This document shows positions 1-11,859 of a stretch of DNA of 64,000 nt, in pieces; position 1 is the first letter of the stretch; each line of letters starts with the position of its first letter. The DNA comes from Membranipora membranacea (taxonomy: Eukaryota; Bryozoa; Gymnolaemata; Cheilostomatida; Membraniporidae), in the NCBI GenBank assembly GCA_914767715.1, contig OU612066.1, positions 35,626,283 through 35,690,282 of the forward strand. Direction: 5' to 3'. The translations under genes and the position numbers were made by a program. Under the pieces are notes generated by a model that worked only from the letters and a program-made list of their open reading frames with translations, was not told where the DNA came from and did not search any database.

Positions 1-36
1 ATCAGTCATTTCACTGATATACATTTATTTATACAG

Positions 37-1905
37 CTGTTTCCTGTGATGCTGCCGATAAGCCATGTTTCTGTGACACTAAGGGAAGTGGAGCATGTGG
101 AGGGGTAACACAAAGTAGCTGTGAGACTGAAACCGGTGCCTGTGTCTGTAATCAGAATTTTTTTAATAATGCTGGGACCTGCACATCCACTCCAAGTGAG
201 CTTCTTTTTATGGATTTATCGTCAAATAATATCTCCTAAAATGGTATCATCAGCATCAAACCAAAACTTGTGGATCACCCTCCTGGGCAGGATTCCTGCC
301 ATGCTGACTGATCATGCTGACTTGCAGACTGAGTGTTTGATTATTGATGGTTTCCAGAAATATTTTCCAAATGTGTATTTCTATGGTTACATTGGATAAA
401 TTGGAACTATTCATATTTTTCAGCTTGCACAGCCATCGGATCAGGATGTCATTGTGAAGCACAAGGGGCTGATACCTGTTCATCCTTAGATGACGCAGTT
501 TGTGACTCGATCTCAGGAGCCTGTGTTTGTGATCCACTAACTCATAGACTTGATGGAGGAGTGTGTGTGTTTGCGTTCAGATTCTTTGTAGACGGGTCAT
601 CTATCAGCCCGATGCTTGAGTCTACTGAAAGCAATCTAGATTTCGTGCTAACAGAGGGTTTGGATGCAACAGATAACGATATCCCATCCAATAACCGATA
701 TCTATATGTCGAAGGCTCAGTGAGTATAATACTTGTATTTGTATTTTCATCATTGAGATCACAAGCAAGGGAATCACCAATACGATTTATTAGTTACAGT
801 GATAACAAGGATATGCTATTTAGACAGGCTGGTGAAGGACAAAATTTCAAAAAAGCCGGGATTGAGAATTTCATGAGCGGCTCAGTGTTCATTTGCAGGG
901 CTACGTGTGTTCTTTTTAAATCAATCATCCTCAAACAGCAAAGAAGCTGAAGGAAACTGATATACTTTAATATCAAAAATCGATATGCCTTTATTTTTAT
1001 TAGAGTGAAGATGACATAGCACAGATAGAAACAGAATGGCTGGACTCTGCAGGTGACTGGTGTATTGATGTAAAGTTCAGACTCCAGAACGCCAGAGTAT
1101 GGAGAAGTCATGAGATAGAGAATGGCTCGAGTGGCTTCACATACACCTTTTCGGACGGGTAAGACATTTTAATTAACATTATCAAGTAAGGAGGTCGTAA
1201 TTGAGTAATATTTAGTTATGATGTTGTAAAGTTGCAGAAGACCAAGAGCAAAAATACACATTTATAATGATTTCAAATGACATATGCAGATATCTCTCGT
1301 AGAATGACAACTCAAACTCTCCCAATGTATTGCCCTAGCATGGATGTTAGTGAAAACATTTTGAATACAGAAAAGCGCAACCCAATGTGAAACCATAATA
1401 AGAAAATAAAACACCTCTGCAGCTTTTAGTAATATATAAACCTCGTTTTAACGATTTGTAGATTAATCAGCACATGGAGAACGGCGACAACATACAGGAG
1501 GAGCATCACCAGTGGTCAGCGAATGAAGGTGAGACTTCACAATTGTAACTTGTCACCCTGTCCCTGACACCAAAACTAATTTCTTACCTTTGTGCCATTG
1601 CCAACCCATAAAACAATAGACTAGCATATCAATGACAATGTGAATCTCCTTCCTTTTATTACATAATTAGTGGAGCGAAAAGTTTTGTCTCCCTTTTCCC
1701 TTACATGCAATGATTATAATAAATGACAATTTACAGCTTACAGCAGCAAAGCAAGCATTTTGTACATTGGCTCCAATTTACTAATAATTCTACCTGCTTA
1801 CTGATAGCTTTTGTATTTCTCTTACAGATGATACTGAAGGCCACACCTCATAATCCTGGAGACTGGCATGTCGCTGTCGATGCCATCAAAGTACAGAAAT
1901 GTTAG
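37..1905 (+). CDS. 3' part of an EGF/EB-like plus MAM-like extracellular protein (5' end outside window)
   Basis: Five exons can be joined in phase: 37-195, 424-719, 1004-1158, 1462-1528 and 1828-1905 (TAG stop). Each is bounded by AG and GT, with junction phases 1, 0, 2 and 0. The first two exons encode two Cys-rich repeats of EGF/EB type, with the recurring patterns CFCDTKGSGAC, CVCNQNF and CHCEAQGADTC. The last part (about 150 residues) resembles a MAM jelly-roll domain: NNRYLYVEGS is like the strand after the MAM N-terminus, and the end, HVAVDAIKVQKC, is like the closing ALDDI..C strand. MAM and EGF-like domains occur in secreted or cell-surface adhesion proteins, so an extracellular role is inferred. 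The incoming exon starts in phase 2, so more exons lie upstream of the window. A candidate ATTAAA signal lies at 2226-2231. The family assignment rests on pattern only; the exon chain is the firmer part. Confidence 0.68.
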
Positions 1906-3580
1906 CCACATTCAGTAGACAACTCTTGAATAATGCTAGGAATCTACCCTTTATTTATTGATCATAATTTCCATCATCCATGGTTTCTCATCACAACAAA
2001 TACGGAATTGTGTTGTGACTGTGGTCACTATGATTTATTGTCTCACATCACACCTAATTTTTTTACTTCATTTTTGAAATGACAAAGATGACATTTTATG
2101 AGTTATGGTACTGCACTTATTTCTGTTTGTTTATTTAAAATTATTGTGTATTTTTGCCAAGTAATTGTCAACCTCTATCCTCTGAAGAGTTATCTTATCA
2201 CCTTAAACATGAAATTATATTCACTATTAAAGTAACCTAATTATTTGTATACAGCTTAGCTCTCCTTACTGTGTGGATCGATTCAAACTCATGTTGTATC
2301 GAAGCATGAATGATACTGTATATTGGGTCTTATATAATTATATTACTCACCTCAAATGATATTAATATAATAAAACATAGTTCAACCAGCACAAACATTG
2401 GCAGGCCATAAATGAACCAATATTCTCTCATTCTTACCCTTATTTTCAACCTTTTCATGCATATATTTTTGGGTCTTCCGAAGTTGTCATACTGATGATT
2501 TTTCTTTGTGGAATTGTTCAAACTATTCATGGGTAGTCAATACATACAATTGCACTTGTAATACATTCTGCGCATGCTCAGCTCTTGGCATGAGCTGATC
2601 TCTGCAAAATTGAGTCTCGGAATTCCGAAGCCATCTGATTGGCTACCTGCTCTGGTGACATACTCCCCAAAGCGTGCGTATTTGTTATTGATAGTTATCC
2701 TCTCTTGTCATTATTAGCTGATTTTGATTGACAGTTTATGCAGGGGGTATCCAATTTTTCCCTTTCCAAAGTTGCAATCAGAACCCAAACTAAACTCATT
2801 GTTCTTGCACATGCGCAAATTCAAGTCACGCATGATGCATACTTAGCCTTACGACACCTGCTTTGTGGTAATGATAGCCTAGTTTATCAGTGATCTACAT
2901 GCCCAGTCAGATCACGAGAGTCAGTATGCTTGTAATATAATATGAATATCTTGTGCTTTTATTGAACCTGCGGAACAAATTGACAAAAAGGGATGAAAAT
3001 GATGAAATCTTTTATTCCGATGTCATGATCCTGTAATCAATGAAGAAACCAATAAATAAATGCTCTAACTACAGCATTATCATTTTGTGAGCTTTACAAT
3101 GATAGTTTACCAATATGTGTTGGCTCTGAGCCATTAGAGCCAACACATTGGCTAAATAATAGCGCCAGTTCGATTTTTCTTGGCAAATTAGAGTTGGATG
3201 CAAAACAACCTATTTATTAGTTCTGAAAGGATACATTGATCAGTCGCTGGCGAGGGGTACCGTGAACACTCATAAGATGTGTTGTGAAGCAGCCCTGTGA
3301 CGATGCTTTAAGGGTGTCATGAGGCGTTGTAAGACAGTCTTGTGACATTGTAGGCAGTTTTGAGGCCTAATTCATAGATCCAAATCACATAACCACCTAA
3401 AATAATTGTATAGATATCAATATACCCTCTACGTTTGATTTTTATTAAACCAATCTTTCATGTACCTTATAAACTGGGTTAATTTTGTGATCGGCGATTA
3501 TCATGTTTCTTTTTTATGATATATTGAAGAGAGTTCAAATTCAGAAATTTCACAATTCAACACTAATGCAATTTATGTCT
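1906..3580. other. Non-coding stretch with one short inverted repeat
   Basis: Contains the 3' flank of the MAM-like gene and AT-rich DNA. No exon chain was found on either strand. A 12-bp perfect inverted repeat with an 8-nt loop lies at 3116-3147. Confidence 0.5.
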
Positions 3581-3589
3581 ACACAGCTT

Positions 3590-4470
3590 ATATGTAGGGC
3601 CTACAAACAGCTAGAACGCCTCATGCTAGAGTCTACCTTGTGTGCTTGGGTCCCCATTACTAAGACTCTTGCCACCCGGATTGAACCTGTACACAGAAGA
3701 TCTGCTTGCATGGTATTCAATATACCATGCATCAGCACAGCCTCAACTGCAGGTATGCTCCAAAGACTAGAATGGGATCCTCTTGAAGACTGACGATAAT
3801 GGAGACGCATTGGCCTGTCTAGGGCCATTCACTACCAAGAGCTAAAGATAGATTGATTGATTGATTGATTGGTTTATTTGTCGCTCACATATCAGTATGT
3901 TGCGAAATTCGTTGCCTGATACACTGCTGTCCACATAGAGCAAAGAAAAAAACTATACAAAGAATACATGAAAAAAAAGCTGACCCCGCAGCGTGGATTG
4001 GGTTTAAATCATATTGCGTAAAAAACTGTCTTTCCCCCAATAAGACCGATATTTTAAGGTCCTGTATCTTCCCGGTGAAAGCTTTGGTAAAAATTCATCT
4101 ATAAAATGTTCATCATCATGTATGCAATTTAGTATCAGGTTTTTAGTTCGATTGTCTATAATGCCATCAAGGCCGCCATTTATGTTTTGATACCAATATC
4201 AGAGTACACAACACCATCAGACATCTGAATGAGTAGTCGCCGACATGGCCCACAATGCAAAGTTGAGCATCACAAGACTAAAGCACACAAGACCATCTTC
4301 TTTGTCTGTACCAGTAAAGCATGGAATAACTCTAACCCCAAGGACCGTTTTCTCTGTCCCCTGGCTAGCCACCCCATGCCCTATCCTGGTGCGCCCGGTA
4401 TCCTGACCTAGGGCTTAAGTACAGACCTAACAATTACCAAAACTTCAACCAAAGTACCAAGTAAGTATGT
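3590..4470 (+). mobile_element. Decayed LINE 3' end (reverse-transcriptase C-terminal part)
   Basis: Translation of 3597-3845 gives a broken copy of the region after the reverse-transcriptase domain. HRRSACMVFNIP and LQRLEWDPLED line up with MQRRAARTVHNIP and LQWEPLAERR of the LINE at 41.7-44.4 kb. A second piece at 4240-4330 (VEHHKT, FFVCTSKAWNN) lines up with the extreme C-terminus of that element (KHHQNNFFISTGKLGNN). The copy ends with AAGTACCAAGTAAGTA near 4455, the same tail motif as the 44.3-kb element. The two are therefore related subfamilies, not recent copies. The two parts are separated by about 350 bp that begins with (GATT)n at 3849 and looks like a nested insertion. Stops and frame changes show it is dead. 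Confidence 0.75.
3849..4190 (-). mobile_element. Probable nested retroelement fragment with (AATC)n tail
   Basis: This block interrupts the LINE remnant on either side of it. Read on the minus strand it ends with an AATAAA-containing stretch followed by (AATC)n at 3849-3870, a typical form for a non-LTR retroelement 3' end. No coding match was seen inside. Its identity is inferred from position and tail only. Confidence 0.35.
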
Positions 4471-5109
4471 AACAAGATATTGTCATACTTTGTGCTGAGA
4501 GAAAACAACTCTCAATATCACTCTAAGAAATTGGAAGGATAACTACTTATAGCTACCAGAAGGCCAATCAAAACGCGGAATTTATATAACAATCCAATCA
4601 GAGTCATTGAGTCCGAACTAATTGAGTACACTAAAACCTTTTCTCCCCATTTCCGGCACAAACATTTTGATAATAAACTAGGGGGAATATATACCGTAGT
4701 GATAAACTTGAAAATATTACTACCAAGGAGTTACTAATACTACTAGGACAGAAAACATTCAGTTCTGCTGGAAAACTGTCATATTCACGACCCATTCATT
4801 GTGCAGGGATGGTTGATGCAGCTGATGTTATATCAAGGTAAGTAGTACTAGTGCTTTAAACCAGCTGCTCCTGCCACTTGTAGACTAGTCACACACTTAC
4901 AAGACGGCGACTGATTTTGATAATTGATCTGTGACTTCTTCTTCTCAGTTATCCCTCTCGGAGTGTGTACTCCTCTTTCAAGATTCCATAGTTATCTGGT
5001 AATGAATGTCAATAGTTAATTGCACATAGAGTCATAAAGATGTAGAAGGTAGCTGTGTTTTGGTGAGACTGTGTGGTTCTTTACCGTTTTATATGATTGC
5101 ATCATGAAC

Positions 5110-5346
5110 CTAGTAGATGCAACGGTTTAGTTAGTTAGCAGTTAGTTAGTTAGTTTGGTTAAGCCGTACAGTGAAATCAACATTAGCATGGATGTGTCGA
5201 CCACTCTGGCAGGTAATCCAGCCGGCACCCGACCGAGACAGGCAGGCCACTAGCGTGGCCAGCAGGGGAGCAGGCGACCCAAAAACCAATGCTGAAAACT
5301 GCCAAGAAGGACCGCACGCCCCAACGCTCAGGGCCATGCCAGGGTC
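5110..5346 (-). mobile_element. GC-rich SINE-like insertion with (AACT)n tail
   Basis: About 200 bp that are clearly more GC-rich than the surroundings, ending on the minus strand in repeated AACT units (5120-5160). It begins exactly where the minus-strand reverse-transcriptase remnant stops matching (after VISG, near 5347). I see no clear polymerase III A and B boxes, so it may instead be the tail of another LINE. Confidence 0.4.
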
Positions 5347-6065
5347 ACCTGAGATTACTGGCTTAGGTGATGACTTTAAGTTGTCTACTAATACTGCTAA
5401 TTTACGGTTGTTTAGCCAGGATGCTATCCATTTAGTTGTAACTGAATTGATTCCGATATTGGTAAGTTTAGTTAGGAGCTAAGGGTGGGAGACTACATCG
5501 AACGCCTTAGAAAAGTCATGAACTGCGATGAATGTCAACAGGCAATAATTCATCATAGAATGCAGTATTCAGTATTAGTATCAAGGAGTTGTGTGTCGCA
5601 CCCATGTTTAGCTCTAAAGCCGTGTTGGTTAGCAAAAATAGGTTATTTGATTGTTGATTGTTGTTTGATAAGTTGTGGATGTCATGTGAAATAATCAGTG
5701 ATCGTAACAGTGCTGAAAGAAACTAGTAATGGTCAAATATATGGACGGAGCTAGAAATTTAAGCTGGACTGGTGACATTCCATCGGGTTCGGCACCTTTA
5801 GGAGGGTCGAGGTTGTTTAAGTGTTTTAGGACTACAGTGAGAACAAGACGGGGCCAGAAGTGGTTAACAGATTTGAGTCTGCTGGTTTGGATCCATCATC
5901 TAATGTAAAAACTGAAGCAAAAGAATCGGCAAAAGAGTCAGCAAATTCGGGGTCACTAGGCGGGCAATCATCTAATTGGTTGATGTTGTTATCACTTTTT
6001 CTTTTGCTGGCAATGAAACAGAACAGTGGTTTTGAGTCACCACTCTCCAGTTTTGTGATTGTTTA
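5347..6065 (-). mobile_element. Decayed LINE reverse-transcriptase remnant
   Basis: Read on the minus strand from 6065 down, this shows the order typical of a CR1/Jockey-type LINE polyprotein. First comes a pre-RT linker (LESGDSKPLFCFIASKRK, then DSFASVFTLDDG). Next is the RT N-terminal block (PPKGAEPDGMSPVQLKFLAP, near 5810-5740), then the QHGFRAKHGCDTQLLD block near 5630-5590. After a frameshift comes the first catalytic-Asp block HDFSKAFDVVSH near 5520-5485, then LTKLTNIGINSVTTKWIASW and VISG, ending at 5347. Stops and at least two frameshifts make it non-functional. The second catalytic block (xADD) is missing because the copy is cut by the GC-rich insertion at 5110-5346. Confidence 0.8.
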
Positions 6066-9000
6066 AATACGTATTATAGTGACTGTTGGCTGTCACTGCA
6101 AGAAAAACATTCCTAAAGATGATTGTAGATTGACAATAAAAGTATATATATAATCACACATGAGAATAAGCAATGGAGTAATATTATCAGGCAGTAGAGC
6201 CTGATCAACACAGTGGTTCCCAGCACACCAATCATAGGTAAACCTTATGGTGCAATCAAGGAGTTACTCCTTGTTGCAATTACACAGTCAGGCCCCATTG
6301 AAAAAAAACTCTAGTCGAAGGTGTTATTTCTTTGGCATACATAAATGAATCATAGCTTTGCACACCATCATCACAAAATTAAACCTGTTCTGAAAGCCAC
6401 ATAATATCAGTTCCATGAAAATGAAGATCTAGTGTATATTGATATCTATCCAAGTCTTTTTTTTTGTGTGAAAATATCTTGGCTGAGGCTTTCATTACAA
6501 AACTTGTGGTTCAAGATTTGGCACTAAAAACTGTGGCACAGGAAACGAGAGTGTTGTAAGACATGTCCCATACAACACCTGCTACATGTCTCATAACACC
6601 TGTGTGTTGGATTGGACCAAGGAGTCTCTAACTCATTTATTAGACTAAGTAGAGTCTACCCTCTACTATGATTTTCTCATAAAACTGACTCTTGGCCATA
6701 CGGAAAAAAAATATCTGTTGAAGAAAATAAGCGTCAAATAACTTCAGGTATTCTGTGTCCTCTGCGCTTAAAGAATTCTGTGATGCCAAACCTTGAAATA
6801 ACCTTGCTTTCATGTTTCTTCAGTGTTTGTTCAGTGGCTAATCACTTTAACAATAAATTTTGTTTTCCAGATTCAGTTGTTGGGAATGCCATCGCTATTA
6901 AAATGCGTGCCTGTCACCTATTCTTCTAGTGTCATGATGATGGACTGGATGACCACAGAAGGATCCCTATATGGTAGAATATCAGAGAGAATACAGAAAG
7001 GTGGACGAAAAGATACTGTGTCCAGTATCCCAAGTTTCAGTATATGATTGGATGTGGGAAATGCTATGAGGTGATGTGTGTCAAACAGAATGCTTATGAA
7101 AAATAATACACTAGTGGTAAGAGAGTATATCTACATTTGATACTTTCCAGACTATGCAACCATCAAAACGACAAAATTGTTAAAGGCTTTTTCACATCAC
7201 AATGCTTAAATAGATTAAAATGAAGATAATAATAATAACTGTATTTAGTAGCCCCCTGGTGAAAGAATCAAGTCAACTATCACAATTCATAAATGTTGAA
7301 ACTAATGGCTCACATAGATAGGCTCATTAGGGGCTTACCTTTAACCATCACCATAAACTTAGTGATTAAATAAGAAGATGAACAGTGATTGAGCCCATTG
7401 CTCCGAGATCAAATTCTTGATCTGACTTGCCTGCCGTATGAGTTGCTCCCCGTCTGGCTGAATGCAGCCTTCCAGTAAAACGGAAGTGAACTGAGCAGTG
7501 AGCAAGATGATAAAACTTGATCTACATAGTTTCCAGGAGTTGTAGTCCTGAGGAAGCCTATGAACAATATTAAAACCCTACTTCTATCCATATTATTACC
7601 AACTTAGGTCAAACAAATAACATGAGGCTGAACCGTACTATCTGATTCCATCACTTATTGAGTTTTCATGTGGTGTTTTCTTTTTAAGAGTTGATTGATT
7701 TTGTTGAGTAAAACAAGGAGCTATCAGATGGATATATCTGGGTCTGATTGTAAACTCAAACTCAGGATATTGTTTTTATAGTTGCAAGATATACACAGAT
7801 ATACATAGAGTTGAGGAACCATTGAAAGACAAGGATAGATATAATTAAGAAGCTGAGCAGATTGACCTGAAAACTTCTCAAGATGAACGCTAGATTTTAC
7901 TCACATCACCAGGTAAAGTATGACTTCAGCGATGTTCATTGGCGTCAGTAAGTATATATATTTGTCCCCGTAAACTGACACTCACATAGTTCACTTTTAT
8001 CTACTCCAGCAAATTTTTTTATGATCAGCAGATAACACATGTATAGATCTATACTACAAACTGCCTTCAGATGACGACTATATATAACTATTGTCTACAC
8101 AATTGACAGTCAGACCATGATTATTGGTTTTGTTACCCGGCAGTGCCAAATACACGGGAGTCGTTTGCTCATATACAAAGAGAGGATAACTCAGTCCCTA
8201 TTTTAGGACATTACCATTGAATAATGCGTAGGAATTTTGCATTGAGTAACGATATTCAATCCCTTAGTGGTGTTACAGGTCTGTAGTTGTCCAGCTTCTG
8301 GCAATCATGGCAACAGAATAAAATGATGAACTATTCTGATTGACCATGGGTGTATAAAAGACAAAGGGATAATCCAATTCCCCCTAGAACCTTTAAAGGA
8401 AAACATGATAGGATTGTTGATATGACAGCTGGAGAAAATTTATTCTCTTGCCTTTGACTAAACCGAACTTATCTCAGTCTGCTCAAACAATGTATAGCCT
8501 CTGCCTACTATTTCTCACATATTCTTATTGTTTTACCTTAACATGAGTGTCGAACAAAGCCATCCAGACTGTACGATAAATATGCTGCCTTAGAATTATA
8601 GTAACAGCTAGTTTTATCTTCAGTAATTAGAGAAAGCTGACTTCACATGGACATGGTGATATGCTTAGTGGAGATCAAATTTGTTATTTGGTATATTATG
8701 CGCACCTGTTTTGTGTATGTCCACCTCAATTGGCGATAGTGTCTTCTTTTTCAGATATTCCCGCATCGGGTTCCATTTCCAGTTTTCGCATTGAAATTGT
8801 TTGCTATTGTCGGCAAGCTCAAACCCAGCACAACAATAAGGCGTGATATTCCATGGAGTCAGATGATCCAATAGGGCTCAGTTTTCTCAAGACTGGCTAT
8901 CACACCATTCCATAAGAGTAAATTCTTTATTGGCTGAGCATACTGTATACATAAATAGCATTCTATGTCAAGGATTCCATAGTGGTCTGAAACTTATAAG

Positions 9001-11820
9001 TAACCAAAGCTGATACCGCCTTACTGAGCCAGCATTACATAAACGTTTTATTTATTGGATAAATCTGGGTATGACTAAATTTTGTTTAGCTTATCAAATT
9101 TAGTACATGGTATGGTGAAGCTCTCCTGCAATATAAAGAAGCCAAGAAATGCTGAGACTCGGATACTATGATGGTCCGCAAATATGATATTCAGTCCACA
9201 TGAGAATTCATAAGATTGAAAGAGAATAACTAGATTTAAACAGCAGGAACAGGAAGCTGTTGTAGCAACCAGAAGTAGCAAACCAAACATGCTGTGTCAG
9301 ACTACTCTCAGTAACCTCATCAATTGATGAAACCACATGTTTACTGACTCAGCCAATTACAGACGGCCGATCCTGCTTTGACAGCATTTGTTTGCTAGCC
9401 CACCAAGATATGCCTTGGTCATAAATTTGTCAGACTTATCAAAAATTAAAATTCTACAAAATAACAAGAGAAAAGCTTTGGACAAATCAAACTGAAATAA
9501 TTTTTGAGTTGGAGACTGTAGGGAAGGTTTAAATTCTTTTTAAGGCTAAGATTGTGTTGGCTAGGTGTGTAAGATACATACACATACACAAAAATAATAA
9601 GCTGATAATTATTATATCCATGGATGAGGATTAATTCGCTTGTCAATATTGAGGTCCGCCAAAATAAGGTTTCAGCGGATTCAGCTCTTCCCTACAACAG
9701 TTTTAAGAAATCAATGCTATTCAACTTGGTGAAAAGCTGCCATAATGACATATTGCTTTTGATAAAAGTACTAGTAAAAAAGTTCATGTTTATGATAATT
9801 TCTAGTTGGTTGCTAGCACTACAGTTGATTATTCGTGAAAACCTAACTTATAGTTGTGCCGTATTCATGTTAATTCCCACAAATTAGAGCTGGTAGTTAT
9901 CATAGGTAATGCTCCTTATGAACTTACAGTAGATAATTAATCTCTATCATTACAGCTGCAGCTGAATATTAAACATTGCTGTTAGCTAAAGACAATGCAG
10001 CCTGATTTTACTTTGTGAAATTCATAAATATTCCCAGGTAATAAGCTTCATTAAACTCTGTAAAAATTAATCTCAGTACACAGTGTTGAGTTGAGAGAAT
10101 TTTGTTGTTACACACACTGGACTATGGCTGTTTGATATATTCTACAAAATGCCATGCCGGATACATGTCTTGAGTCATCATCTAATATTTTCCACTCCCA
10201 AAATAAATTGTTTCTTCTTGCTAAGCAAAAATCAGTAATCCACACTTATATTTGTACTGATATTGAATTAGGCTGGAATGGCATAGACAAACTGTCTCTG
10301 ACTATATTCAAAAATGCTCTTCAGTGAATTCAATAATGTTCTTCAATGAATTCAATAATGTTTTTCAGTGAATTCATAAATGTTCTTCAGTGGTTATCAG
10401 TAAGCAAGAGCGAGTCATCTTGTGATCTTATATCTAAGCATTGCCAGCCATTTCTCATTTGGCACTGGCGCCGTTTGTTCTAGTTTTGATCAGATTATGG
10501 CGCTTAGATTATTTGGGTGTTTTCACAATCTCATTTTTTTGTTTTTTTCTATTTCATCGATCAAGTTAAGATTTAGGAAAATAAAAAAAGTGAGAGCAAA
10601 TTGATGATGAGGCCCATATGTGCAATAGCTATGACAATGTTGCGGCTAGTCAAGGCGCAAGGCCAAATTACCATACGAGACTTGGGAACAAAAATTAATT
10701 AAATTATGATGAAGAAAGTCCAAAGAAAGTCCACCCAAGCTGTCATGTCCCCTTTAAATATGGCAATAAAAATATTGAGTGTATGAGAAAAATACAGGAA
10801 GATAGGCATACTATTCACATCTCTAATTAATCTGCCATATTTTTTATTTCTGTTGTTTTCTGGGCAGACACTGGATGGTGTTTCATTTTATAAAATAACA
10901 GCTTTGGTGAGGCAATGAACTAGGTTTAGTTCATTGGGTGAGGATGGTATCAGCTGACCAGATATTAAGAAGGGATGAGGGAGCTTACACAGTTTCAATG
11001 TACATAAATGTTAAACACTTCACTTTTTCATTATCTAACTTTAATTTAACTTTCGAGATTATATGTTGCCACATTCTACCTACCTACAATGAAGCCAGAA
11101 TTAATCTGAAAATGAGCTTTGAGCAGTTAAAAGTTTTATGTGTCAAAATTACCATCGTGCTCATCATCAACATCAACAATGGTGGGCGATGGAGGATTTA
11201 GTATTCTACCTCTAATTGAGATCATATAATCAGTTGATGCAGACCAACTAACTGACATGGTACGACCTGAGGGATTGAAGGACCAGGCCGTCATGGCTGA
11301 TGCTTCGCCACAAATTCAAAATCTTATGCCTCTAACCGTCAAATTGTATAAAATTTTGGATCAATTTTGGTTTCATTTCAAGCATCAAATCATCGTTTTC
11401 AGTAGCCTGTCTAGACAAGCTTTGTTGTTGGAGGAGGCCGGGGGGGGGGGGGGGTTGTCAGGACAGTCTAGGTTTTCAGTATTGTTATAGCGAGTTACAG
11501 CAGCTTTGACAAAGCTGCAACTGCGATAAAAATGTATAGTCATTGTAAATAATATTAATATGTCATTGACCAACAATCAATCAGGAGCCTGATTAGAGTA
11601 CTCCTGTTCACATGGTACCACTGCCGAGAAGGCACAATGGTCCGAAGCTCAATGAGTGATTGGGCTCTGGGATAGTGTCGGAAATTTGTGGTGCATAATG
11701 AAGATTTTTTCTTATAGTAACTGAGGTGAGAACGAAATGTGAATACTTTTAATTATTTTTCAGCGTTGTTGCAAAAATAACTGATAATAAATCATCATGA
11801 TACCAATCACACCATCGTAC
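6066..11820. other. Long stretch with no supportable gene
   Basis: AT-rich DNA with only short chance reading frames. One exon-like block (acceptor ending near 6870, open to about 7047) has no recognisable similarity and no partner exon. A 22-bp tandem repeat lies at 10315-10402 and a run of 15 G at 11440-11454. I found no RNA gene here. Confidence 0.5.
10315..10402. repeat. 22-bp tandem repeat, four copies
   Basis: Four head-to-tail copies of exactly 22 bp (starts at 10315, 10337, 10359 and 10381), with consensus TGTTCTTCAGTGAATTCAAT plus AA. The third and fourth copies are diverged at their ends. Confidence 0.85.
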
Positions 11821-11830
11821 CAGTCAATGG

Positions 11831-11840
11831 TATAAAAAGG
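11831..11840 (+). promoter_or_regulatory. TATA box of the Gly-Leu protein gene
   Basis: TATAAAAAGG lies about 30 bp upstream of a plausible start site near 11860. A short non-coding first exon follows, ending at 11904 with the donor GTGAGTAAG. A strong TATA box is typical of highly expressed, tissue-restricted secreted products. Confidence 0.75.
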
Positions 11841-11859
11841 TGGGGAGAGCACTTATCAA

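Noticed and set aside
5146-5337. Minus-strand open frame in the GC-rich block
   Set aside because: It is explained by high GC content. It follows directly from a dead reverse-transcriptase frame and has no start context.
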